Shown piece after piece: positions 1 to 5,090 of a stretch of 5,090 nucleotides of DNA. How positions within the stretch are numbered: the stretch's first letter is position 1; every line of letters starts with the position of its first letter. The notes beneath the pieces are model-generated. The model was not told the DNA's origin, made no database searches, and worked only from the letters and a program-made list of their open reading frames with translations. The translations under genes and the position numbers were made by a program. Where the stretch lies: NCBI GenBank assembly GCA_905236145.1, contig CAJOOE010000189.1, positions 1 to 5,090 on the forward strand, written 5' to 3'. The DNA comes from an uncultured Selenomonadaceae bacterium (GTDB lineage Bacteria > Bacillota > Negativicutes > Selenomonadales > Selenomonadaceae).

Positions 1-7
1 AAAAATT

Positions 8-295
8 TTACCTTCTCCGCACTTCTCGCGGATATACCGGGCGGAATCTCTCCGTTCTGCTCCCCCGCCAACGCGGCGGCATTTGCGGTCGTCGCGGTCG
101 CGGCAGGTAGGCTGTGAAAGGCGGTTGTCTTACCGGCGGATAAACTTGCCGCCTGATGATAAACCACGGAATCGGAACTCTGACCCGCCCCAACCTTTCA
201 ACCTCAAAATTTTTTGTCGGCAATTCCGTCGCCTCCGCAAAATTGCAGGAGAACAGAATCGCAAACGTCGCCGCCAAAATCGCAAACCTTTTCAT
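8..295 (-). CDS. Small exported Arg/Pro-rich protein, 95 aa, unknown function
   Basis: A 95-aa protein with an N-terminal signal peptide: MKR, a hydrophobic core AILAATFAILFS, and a probable signal peptidase I site after AEA (residues 20-22). LFSC at 14-17 is a borderline lipobox, so a lipoprotein form cannot be excluded. The mature chain of about 73 residues has 18 Arg and 14 Pro, with aromatic residues interspersed (VPIPWF, PPFTAY, RPVYP), and ends in three arginines. It should be strongly cationic and largely disordered; binding to a polyanion (cell-wall polymer, lipopolysaccharide or nucleic acid) is plausible but unproven. The ATG at 295 has only a weak ribosome binding site (AAGG, 10 nt away, overlapping the previous stop), so translation may be coupled to the 87-aa gene 12 nt upstream. 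Arg codons are mixed and include AGA, AGG and CGA. The signal peptide and operon position make this frame more credible than the overlapping plus-strand frame. Confidence 0.72.
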   Translation of the reverse strand: MKRFAILAATFAILFSCNFAEATELPTKNFEVERLGRVRVPIPWFIIRRQVYPPVRQPPFTAYLPRPRRPQMPPRWRGSRTERFRPVYPREVRRR

Positions 296-307
296 AATCT
301 CGTGACC

Positions 308-571
308 TTAAAATCTTGAAGGTGCCGGGTTTCTTTTCGGCACGGGCGGCGGTACTTCATAATCCGGTTTTCCCAAAGAACTTTCACGCATTTTTTCCGC
401 TCGAATTTGTTCCGGAGTTTTCTTCGTTTTCTTTTCGGACTTCAGCAACTCAAAATTTTGTCCGCCGGAAATCGTCAAGCCGTCCGGAGTTTTTGCCTCC
501 GAAACGTTTGCCGAAAAAATAAACGCCGTGCAAATCGCCGCAACACCCGCAAGTTTTAAAACTTTTTTCAC
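308..571 (-). CDS. Small exported protein, 87 aa, Lys- and Pro-rich, unknown function
   Basis: An 87-aa protein I do not recognise. Residues 1-26 form a classical Sec signal peptide: MKKVLK, a hydrophobic core (LAGVAAICTAFIFSA) and a signal peptidase I site after VSEA, giving a mature chain of about 61 residues beginning KTPDG. Cys14 sits in the core without a proper lipobox (preceded by AAI), so a lipoprotein is unlikely. The mature part has a lysine-rich charged centre (KSEKKTKKTPEQ) and a proline-rich tail (YEVPPPVPKRNPAPSRF), and looks mostly unstructured. The GTG start at 571 is supported by AAGGAG at 9 nt spacing and by the strong promoter about 35 nt upstream. The next small exported protein gene begins 12 nt after its stop, so the two are probably one transcript. 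Possible roles include an envelope- or periplasm-interacting peptide, but nothing in the sequence decides this. Confidence 0.8.
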   Translation of the reverse strand: MKKVLKLAGVAAICTAFIFSANVSEAKTPDGLTISGGQNFELLKSEKKTKKTPEQIRAEKMRESSLGKPDYEVPPPVPKRNPAPSRF

Positions 572-604
572 GGTAAAACTCTCCTTCCCTTCAATCTTTC
601 TGCC

Positions 605-633
605 ATTATAGATATTTTTTTTCCGATTGTCAT
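605..633 (-). promoter_or_regulatory. Sigma-70 type promoter of the small exported protein genes
   Basis: The minus strand carries ATGACA (633-628, 5 of 6 matches to TTGACA), a 17-nt A/T-rich spacer with a run of eight A, and a perfect TATAAT (610-605). Transcription should start near 598, giving a leader of about 27 nt before the GTG at 571. The near-consensus elements suggest strong, largely constitutive expression. I see no operator-like palindrome over the promoter. Confidence 0.8.
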
Positions 634-674
634 TAAGGGAAGATTAAAAACCGTTAAAAAACCTTTACCGCGAC

Positions 675-701
675 AAAAAAATTCCGCCGAAATTCGACGG
701 A
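675..701 (-). terminator. Rho-independent terminator of the leuS-AAA+ operon
   Basis: On the minus strand TCCGTCGA and TCGGCGGA form an 8-bp stem with one G-U pair around a 3-nt ATT loop. One A and then seven T follow at 681-675. It sits 37 nt after the stop of the 136-aa gene and just upstream of a new promoter, exactly where an operon boundary would be expected. Confidence 0.78.
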
Positions 702-709
702 TTCGACGG
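692..709. repeat. Tandem pair of 9-bp repeats (ATTCGACGG x2)
   Basis: ATTCGACGG occurs twice back to back at 692-700 and 701-709. On the minus strand the copy nearer the T run forms the upstream arm of the terminator stem. The second copy could pair with the same downstream arm across a longer loop. It may be a slippage duplication. Confidence 0.6.
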
Positions 710-738
710 AGTGAAAAATTTGTCTGTGTGGGAAAAAA

Positions 739-1149
739 TTATTCTTTCGGAGCGTCAAGTTTTGCAGGCTCCGCGACTTTCTCTTCCTTTGAATTTTCGA
801 TGGGGAAGGTGATGACTTTCAATGATTGGAGAGTTTGCCAAACTTTGGGATCAAGCAACTCCGCTTTTCTCGGTTCGCTCTCGTTGCCGGTCGTGTACCA
901 TTTCCCTTCCGAATCTTTGAAATACATTTCAAATTCAAGTCCGAAGTGTTCGTCATCCAAGCATTTCACGTTGAATTTTCCCGCACTGTACTTCAAGCCT
1001 TTTTCCTCATTTTTGGAAATAATTTCGTCAAGACGCGGCGACGCAACTTCCGCGATTTTTTCCAAAGTCATATTCGGTTTTAAGAGGTCTTTGAAAAAAT
1101 CTTTGATTTTCTCGACAACCGGTTCGACAGATTTTTTGTCCAATGCCAT
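739..1149 (-). CDS. Small soluble protein of unknown function, last gene of the AAA+ module
   Basis: A 136-aa protein with no family I can name, no signal peptide and no membrane segment, so probably cytosolic. Residues 5-50 are predicted helical and charged. A likely beta-rich part (about 52-85) contains MYFKDSEGKW at 75-84, which resembles YYKENGKW in the protein encoded just upstream. A hydrophobic stretch, QTLQSLKVITFPI, lies near 105-117. The last 20 residues are Lys, Glu, Pro and Ala-rich and look like a flexible tail. The ATG at 1149 is preceded by GGGAGGGAG at a good distance, directly after the TAA of the previous gene, with only 18 nt between the two reading frames, so tight co-translation is expected. 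An intrinsic terminator follows 37 nt after the stop, making this the final gene of the unit. The competing plus-strand frame (728-1171) has no ribosome binding site support and lies out of the operon pattern. Confidence 0.82.
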   Translation of the reverse strand: MALDKKSVEPVVEKIKDFFKDLLKPNMTLEKIAEVASPRLDEIISKNEEKGLKYSAGKFNVKCLDDEHFGLEFEMYFKDSEGKWYTTGNESEPRKAELLDPKVWQTLQSLKVITFPIENSKEEKVAEPAKLDAPKE

Positions 1150-1167
1150 TTTAAACTCCCTCCCGTC

Positions 1168-1515
1168 TTAAACCGTCATTGCAAGTTCTTTTTCGTAACG
1201 GGCGGTAACGTCGGTTTCTTTTGCGGAAAGTCCCGCCTTTGCCCATTCCGGCACTTCTGATTCGTCAATTTCGCGGACGGTGGTTTTTTCAACCCATTTG
1301 CCGTTTTCCTTGTAATAAAGTTTGTGAATAAGTTTCATGACGTTGCCTTCGACCGTCGAGAAAAGTTTTGCGGCATAATCGACAATGCCGGTTTCTTTGA
1401 GTGCCGCCTGAAGTTTCGGCAAAAATTCTTTCAGCCAGCCTTCGATTTCCGCCCAATTCGTAACGACCAAATAACCGCCGACGATGGCTCCCAATCCCAA
1501 CAAAACAGGTATCAT
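1168..1515 (-). CDS. Small membrane-anchored protein of unknown function
   Basis: A 115-aa protein I do not recognise. Residues 2-18 are a hydrophobic, glycine-containing helix (IPVLLGLGAIVGGYLVV) starting right at the N-terminus, most likely a single membrane anchor because no signal-peptidase site follows. Next comes an amphipathic Trp-containing helix (about 21-40) and a compact C-terminal part with YYKENGKW (67-74) and VPEW. The N-terminus has no positive charge while the rest carries many lysines, so the positive-inside rule favours a cytosolic C-terminal domain. That would put it within reach of the ATPase encoded just upstream. The start is uncertain: AAAGGAG lies 11 nt before the ATG at 1515 but only 2 nt before an in-frame GTG at 1524, which would give 118 aa. 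I chose the ATG. The gap from the ATPase stop is about 49 nt and the stop codon abuts the next gene's ribosome binding site, which points to one operon. Role as an ATPase partner is inference. Confidence 0.82.
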   Translation of the reverse strand: MIPVLLGLGAIVGGYLVVTNWAEIEGWLKEFLPKLQAALKETGIVDYAAKLFSTVEGNVMKLIHKLYYKENGKWVEKTTVREIDESEVPEWAKAGLSAKETDVTARYEKELAMTV

Positions 1516-1550
1516 ATCAATCACTTCTCCTTTGAAAATTTTTATTTACT

Positions 1551-1568
1551 GCAAGCGGGTGTGCTTAC
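1551..1568 (-). other. Small hairpin at the end of the AAA+ gene
   Basis: GTAAGC pairs with GCTTGC (6 bp including one G-U) around the loop ACACCC, overlapping the ATPase stop codon. It is followed by an A/T-rich stretch without a clean U run, so it is a poor terminator. It could modulate or punctuate expression between the ATPase and the small membrane protein, or be chance. Confidence 0.25.
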
Positions 1569-2440
1569 ATTTTTTTGCCTTCCGCTTTCAAATTTGCATT
1601 GCGACTCTCCAAAATATTTTCCACAGCCTCAAAGACGAGCGACTTGTCCAAAGAATCAAGTCCGCGTCGTGCCGCTTTAAATGCCGCGTTCAACATTGCC
1701 GTCGAAATATCGCTGCCGGAAAGTCCGTCAAAATTTTTTGCAAGTTCCTCTGCGTCCAAATTGTTCGGAAGTTCCGCGGGAATATACATTTGCCAAAGTT
1801 TCCGGCGACATTCTTCGTCCGGCAATACAAATTTTATATGCATTGAAATTCGACGCATAAACGCAGGATCAAAATTTTCTATAAAGTTCGTTGCAAAAAT
1901 TATGAAGTCTTGAAATTCGTTCATCAACATCAGCATGACCGACCGGGTTTGATTTACGCTCACGTCAACCGCCTGCGTCATATTTGTGACCCGCTTGCTT
2001 AAAATCGCGTCCGCCTCGTCGAAAAACAAAATACTTCCCGACTCCTTCGCCGCATTGAAAGCCTTGCGAATATTTTTCGGAGTTTCGCCGACGTACTTCG
2101 ACTCTATGTCCGCATAATTTACGATTAAAATTTTCTTGCCGAGTTTTTCCGCTATCGCGTGTGCCGCCATAGTTTTGCCGGTACCCGGTGCGCCGTAAAG
2201 ATTTACGCCGATTCTCTTTGAATATTTATGCGTCTTTTTAAATCCCCAGAGTTCAAAGACTTTGTAAGAATTTTCGGCATAAGTCGCCGCGTCAAGAATT
2301 TGCTCTTTGACCGACTCCGGCAAAATTATATCGTCCAAAGTATAACGCGGTTCTTCCGGTATAAAAGTTTCCTCCGGCTCCGGCGTTTTGTTTTCGACTT
2401 CCGGAAAGTTTGCGGAAGATTTGCTTGCGTCGATTCCCAT
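1565..2440 (-). CDS. Single-domain classical AAA+ ATPase (SpoVK/Cdc48-like), function unknown
   Basis: A 291-aa cytosolic ATPase of the classical AAA clade, expected to act as a ring hexamer that remodels or unfolds protein. Residues 1-35 are polar, rich in Glu and Pro, and probably disordered. A lead-in region (about 33-80, including FELWGF at 62-67) precedes Walker A GAPGTGKT (83-90). The aromatic pore loop KYVGE is at 115-119, Walker B ILFFDE at 137-142 and sensor 1 at N185 in ATN. Paired arginine fingers are R196 and R197 in FMRRI, and the small-domain SGSD is at 241-244. Every residue needed for ATP binding, hydrolysis and threading is present. There is no zinc-protease HExxH, no second AAA domain and no winged-helix N-domain. 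The FELWGF...VGETPKN...FFDEAD...DPAFMRR pattern resembles, from memory, the AAA ATPases found beside extracellular contractile injection systems, but no such genes are visible here. It starts 24 nt after leuS and is followed by two small genes that may encode its partners. The AAA assignment is firm; the substrate is unknown. Confidence 0.93.
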   Translation of the reverse strand: MGIDASKSSANFPEVENKTPEPEETFIPEEPRYTLDDIILPESVKEQILDAATYAENSYKVFELWGFKKTHKYSKRIGVNLYGAPGTGKTMAAHAIAEKLGKKILIVNYADIESKYVGETPKNIRKAFNAAKESGSILFFDEADAILSKRVTNMTQAVDVSVNQTRSVMLMLMNEFQDFIIFATNFIENFDPAFMRRISMHIKFVLPDEECRRKLWQMYIPAELPNNLDAEELAKNFDGLSGSDISTAMLNAAFKAARRGLDSLDKSLVFEAVENILESRNANLKAEGKKM

Positions 2441-2448
2441 TTCAGAAA

Positions 2449-2454
2449 CCCTCC
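2449..2454 (-). promoter_or_regulatory. Shine-Dalgarno site of the AAA+ ATPase gene (GGAGGG)
   Basis: GGAGGG lies 8 nt before the ATG at 2440-2438, within the 24-nt gap after the leuS stop. The spacing is ideal and fixes this start. The gap is too short for a terminator plus a promoter, so the ATPase is expected to be read from leuS mRNA or from a promoter inside leuS. Confidence 0.8.
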
Positions 2455-2464
2455 GAAAATTTTT

Positions 2465-4936
2465 TTACTTTATGACGACGTTTATCAATTTTCCCGGCAC
2501 CGCGATAACTTTGACGATATTTTTTCCTGCGGCAAGTTCTTTGACTTTATCGAGAGTCGGGGCAAGTTTTTCGAGTTCCGGCTTTGAAATTCCTGCCGCA
2601 ACTTTGATTTTGTCGCGAAGTTTTCCGTTAATCTGCACGACAATTTCAATTTCATCTTCGACAATCGCCGCCGGATCAAATTTCGACCAAATCTGTTTAT
2701 GAACGTCGCCTTCAAAAAATTTGCTCCAAAGTTCCGCCGAAATATGAGGGACGAACGGTGCAAGCATTTTCAAAAGATTTTCCGCAGTTTCGCGGGCAAG
2801 ACCGGGATTTATCGGCTTGTCTTGGAAAGCGTGCATTTCGTTTACAAGTTCCATTAAAGTGCTTATCGCCGTATTGAAAGCGAACCGGTCGCTCAAATCT
2901 TCGGTAACTTTTTTTATCGTCTTGTGAAGTTTGCGGCGAAGTGAAATTTCTTCGTCGGTCAATTTTGAAACGTCGTAATTTGATTTTCCCTCATTTATTG
3001 CCGGCTCAAAAATTTCCAAAATACGCCAAACGCGATTCAAAAATCTGAATGACCCTTCAACGCCCTTGTCGCTCCAATCCAAATCTCTTTCGACGGGTGC
3101 CGCGAAGAGTATGAAAAGTCTTGCCGTGTCCGCTCCGTACTTTGAAATAATTTCTTCCGGGGTGACGACGTTGCCGAGTGACTTGCTCATTTTCGCACCG
3201 TCTTTTATAACCATGCCTTGAGTAAGCAAATTTGTGAAAGGTTCGTCGTAATCCAAAAGTTTTGCGTCGCGTAAAACTTTCGTGAAAAATCTGGAGTAAA
3301 GCAAATGCAAAATCGCGTGTTCGATGCCGCCGATATATTGATCAACCGGACTCCAATAATTCACTTTGTCCCGGTCGAAAGGCATTTTGTCGTTGTGCGG
3401 GTCGGCGTATCTCATGTAATACCACGACGAGCAGATGAACGTGTCCATTGTGTCGGTTTCCCGCCGGGCATGCCCGCCGCACTTGGGACATTTGCAATCG
3501 TTGAAAGTTTTGCTTGTGGAAAGAGGACTCAAAGCCCCCTGCTTAAATTCGACATCTTCCGGAAGTCTTACCGGCAGTTCGTTTTCCGGGACAAGCTGTT
3601 CGCCGCACTTGTCGCAGTAAATGACGGGAATCGGAGCACCCCAATAACGCTGACGGGAAATAAGCCAATCCCGCAGACGATAATTCACATGGCGTTTGCC
3701 GAACCCCTGCTTTTCCGCCTCGTCCATAATTGCGTTTAAGCCTTCATGAAATTCCATGCCGTCGAACTTGCCGGAATTTATCAAAATGCCTTCCTTTTCG
3801 ACATACGCCTCATTCATTTCGTCAAGTTTCAAATCAACGCCTTTCGGGTGAACGGTCAAAATAATATCCATGCCGTATTTCTTTGCAAACATCCAATCGC
3901 GTTGATCGTGAGCCGGAACAGCCATAACCGCACCGGTACCGTATTCCGCGAGGACGTAATTTGTCACCCAAATTTGAACCTTGTTTCCGTTAAAAGGATT
4001 TATACAGTAAAGTCCGGTGAAAATGCCCTCTTTGACCGATTCGGAGGAAGTCCTTTCAATTTCCGACTGCTTTTTGACTCTTTCGCAGAAGTCTTTAATT
4101 TCGGCGGCCTTGTCGCTCTTTTCGCAGATTTTTTCGACAAGCGGGTGTTCCGGAGCGAGTGCAAGGAAAGTCACGCCGAAAGAAGTGTCCGGGCGGGTCG
4201 TATAGACGGAAATTTTTTCGCCGAGTTCCGGAACGTCGAAAGAAAATTCAAGACCTTCACTCCTGCCGATCCAATTTTCCTGCATAATCTTTACGCGATC
4301 CGGCCAGCCGGGAAGTTTATCCAAATCTTTCAAAAGTTCGTCGGCGTATTCGGTAATTTTGAAAAACCATTGAGCCAATTTTTTCTTGTGTACTTCCGAA
4401 TCGCAACGCCAACATTTTCCGTCAACAACCTGCTCATTCGCCAAAACCGTGCCGCACTTTTCGCACCAGTTGACCGATGCCTCTTTTTTGTAAGCAAGAC
4501 CGCGTTTGTAAAAAAGTTCAAAGAGCCATTGAGTCCACCGGTAATAATCTTCCCGGCAAGTTTCTACTTCTCTGTCCCAATCGTAAGCAAGCCCCATTGA
4601 TTTTTGTTGAGAGATCATATTTTTTATGTTGGAGAAAGTCCAGTCGGAAGGTTTTACGCCGTGAGCGATAGCCGCATTTTCCGCCGGCATACCGAAAGCG
4701 TCAAAGCCCATGGGATGAAGTACGTTAAATCCCGCCATCATTCTGTAGCGGGCGACAACGTCACCGATCGAATAATTTCTGACGTGTCCCATGTGCAAAT
4801 TTCCGGAAGGATAAGGGAACATTTCCAATGCATAATATTTCGGGCGGGAATCGTCCTCCGTCGTCTTGTAATAGTCCGGAGCGTCCCAAACTTTTTGCCA
4901 TTTGCTTTCAATTTCTTGCGGATTGTATTTTTCCAA
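2465..4936 (-). CDS. leuS: Leucyl-tRNA synthetase (class Ia aaRS)
   Basis: Cytosolic leucyl-tRNA synthetase (EC 6.1.1.4), which charges tRNA-Leu with leucine using ATP. From the TTG start it is 823 aa, slightly short of E. coli LeuRS (860 aa). Numbered from that start, the HIGH motif is HMGH at 48-51 and a zinc site has C158, C161, C175 and C178. WIGRSEG at 222-228 leads into the CP1 editing domain, which has TTRPDT at 246-251, GTGAVM from 333 and the editing aspartate at D344. Further Cys pairs (CDKC at 441-444 and C481/C483/C486) form a likely second zinc site. KMSKS is at 582-586, followed by the helical anticodon-binding domain and a C-terminal domain from about 764. All catalytic and proofreading signatures are intact. 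TTG at 4936 was preferred because GGAGG lies 8 nt upstream and the product then begins MEKYNPQEIE, matching the usual LeuRS N-terminus. ATG at 4942 (825 aa) and ATG at 4972 (835 aa, no Shine-Dalgarno) are alternatives. The identification is near certain. Confidence 0.98.
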   Translation of the reverse strand: MEKYNPQEIESKWQKVWDAPDYYKTTEDDSRPKYYALEMFPYPSGNLHMGHVRNYSIGDVVARYRMMAGFNVLHPMGFDAFGMPAENAAIAHGVKPSDWTFSNIKNMISQQKSMGLAYDWDREVETCREDYYRWTQWLFELFYKRGLAYKKEASVNWCEKCGTVLANEQVVDGKCWRCDSEVHKKKLAQWFFKITEYADELLKDLDKLPGWPDRVKIMQENWIGRSEGLEFSFDVPELGEKISVYTTRPDTSFGVTFLALAPEHPLVEKICEKSDKAAEIKDFCERVKKQSEIERTSSESVKEGIFTGLYCINPFNGNKVQIWVTNYVLAEYGTGAVMAVPAHDQRDWMFAKKYGMDIILTVHPKGVDLKLDEMNEAYVEKEGILINSGKFDGMEFHEGLNAIMDEAEKQGFGKRHVNYRLRDWLISRQRYWGAPIPVIYCDKCGEQLVPENELPVRLPEDVEFKQGALSPLSTSKTFNDCKCPKCGGHARRETDTMDTFICSSWYYMRYADPHNDKMPFDRDKVNYWSPVDQYIGGIEHAILHLLYSRFFTKVLRDAKLLDYDEPFTNLLTQGMVIKDGAKMSKSLGNVVTPEEIISKYGADTARLFILFAAPVERDLDWSDKGVEGSFRFLNRVWRILEIFEPAINEGKSNYDVSKLTDEEISLRRKLHKTIKKVTEDLSDRFAFNTAISTLMELVNEMHAFQDKPINPGLARETAENLLKMLAPFVPHISAELWSKFFEGDVHKQIWSKFDPAAIVEDEIEIVVQINGKLRDKIKVAAGISKPELEKLAPTLDKVKELAAGKNIVKVIAVPGKLINVVIK

Positions 4937-4944
4937 CCTCATTA

Positions 4945-4949
4945 CCTCC
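4945..4949 (-). promoter_or_regulatory. Shine-Dalgarno site of leuS (GGAGG)
   Basis: A GGAGG core on the minus strand is the only strong ribosome binding site before leuS. It lies 8 nt before a TTG (4936-4934) and only 2 nt before an ATG (4942-4940). It lies inside the reading frame if the distal ATG at 4972 is used. This spacing makes TTG the best-placed start, with the ATG at 4942 as the alternative. Confidence 0.75.
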
Positions 4950-5041
4950 AAAAAAAATTTATAGAAATTCATTTTCAGAAAATCTCACCGTATAATTTAT
5001 CACCTTATCCGAATTTCGGCAATTTGAAATTTTTTCCCGGC

Positions 5042-5090
5042 TCATTCGACTGTTTTAACTTTCTTCAAACCGTGATAACGGGCATATTCC
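5042..5090 (-). CDS. C-terminal end of an unidentified upstream gene (partial)
   Basis: An open frame enters from the window edge and stops at a TGA at 5044-5042. It encodes only EYARYHGLKKVKTVE. The gene lies 97-106 nt upstream of leuS on the same strand, depending on the leuS start used, so the two could be co-transcribed. The tail is basic and carries no motif I can name. It could also be chance, since 15 sense codons is a short open run. Only the flanking sequence can identify it. Confidence 0.4.
   Translation of the reverse strand, partial: EYARYHGLKKVKTVE

Noticed and set aside
11..19. GGAGAAGG at the end of the 95-aa gene as a ribosome binding site for a further gene
   Set aside because: It codes for the terminal arginines, and any start would lie beyond the window edge, so it cannot be supported.
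17..31. CCGC/GCGG hairpin near the end of the 95-aa gene as a terminator
   Set aside because: It has only a 4-bp stem with a 7-nt loop inside the coding sequence, and the T run does not directly follow it. The true transcript end is probably outside the window.
83..319. Plus-strand open frame over the 95-aa exported protein gene
   Set aside because: It has no signal peptide or motif, and the minus-strand frame has a clean signal peptide and follows its neighbour by 12 nt.
728..1171. Plus-strand open frame of 147 codons over the 136-aa gene
   Set aside because: The translation is Ser/Phe-rich, no good ribosome binding site was seen, and the minus-strand gene has a strong one and tight operon spacing.
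3746..4600. Plus-strand open frame of 284 codons antisense to leuS
   Set aside because: It lies entirely within leuS, has no convincing ribosome binding site, and its translation is low-complexity Phe/Asn-rich with no motifs. It is a shadow of leuS codon usage.
4991..4996. Perfect TATAAT on the plus strand upstream of leuS
   Set aside because: The hexamer 17 nt upstream (TTCATT) is a poor -35 and no plus-strand gene follows within the window.
5011..5021. CCGAAATTCGG inverted repeat upstream of leuS as a terminator or operator
   Set aside because: The stem is only 4-5 bp with a 1-3 nt loop and no following T run. Such short palindromes are expected by chance.
1..5090. tRNA or rRNA genes, CRISPR arrays, insertion sequences, attachment sites
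   Set aside because: No cloverleaf, regularly spaced repeats, transposase-like frame or terminal inverted repeats were seen on either strand.

Overview
The window is bacterial and probably chromosomal. All convincing genes lie on the minus strand, so transcription runs from high to low coordinates. Strong AGGAGG-type ribosome binding sites, moderate-to-low GC with many A/T runs, and a LeuRS whose N-terminus reads MEKYNPQEIE with an FPYPSGNLHMGH signature suggest a Bacillota-type organism. Negativicutes (Selenomonas-like) is my best guess, but it is inference from protein flavour and was not tested by any search.

Layout in transcription order: (1) the last 15 codons of an unidentified upstream gene (5090-5042); (2) a 97-106 nt gap with no T-box and no strong promoter; (3) leuS, a complete leucyl-tRNA synthetase (about 4936-2465); (4) a single-domain classical AAA+ ATPase (2440-1565), starting 24 nt after leuS; (5) a small protein with one N-terminal membrane segment (about 1515-1168); (6) a small soluble protein (1149-739), starting 18 nt after the previous stop; (7) an intrinsic terminator (701-675); (8) a near-consensus sigma-70 promoter (633-605) driving two small exported proteins, 87 aa (571-308) and 95 aa (295-8), the second very rich in arginine and proline. 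The last 7 bases hold no gene.

leuS is housekeeping. The interesting part is what follows it: an AAA+ ATPase with all ATPase motifs and an aromatic pore loop but no protease or recognised adaptor domain, packed with two small unrecognised proteins. Those two share a short Y-[YF]-K-[ED]-x(1-2)-G-K-W motif. I read this as a candidate three-gene module in which a hexameric unfoldase or remodeller acts with a membrane-anchored partner and a soluble partner. Nothing in the sequence gives its substrate. The second transcription unit, two secreted basic peptides, is also unassigned and is separated from the module by the terminator and promoter.
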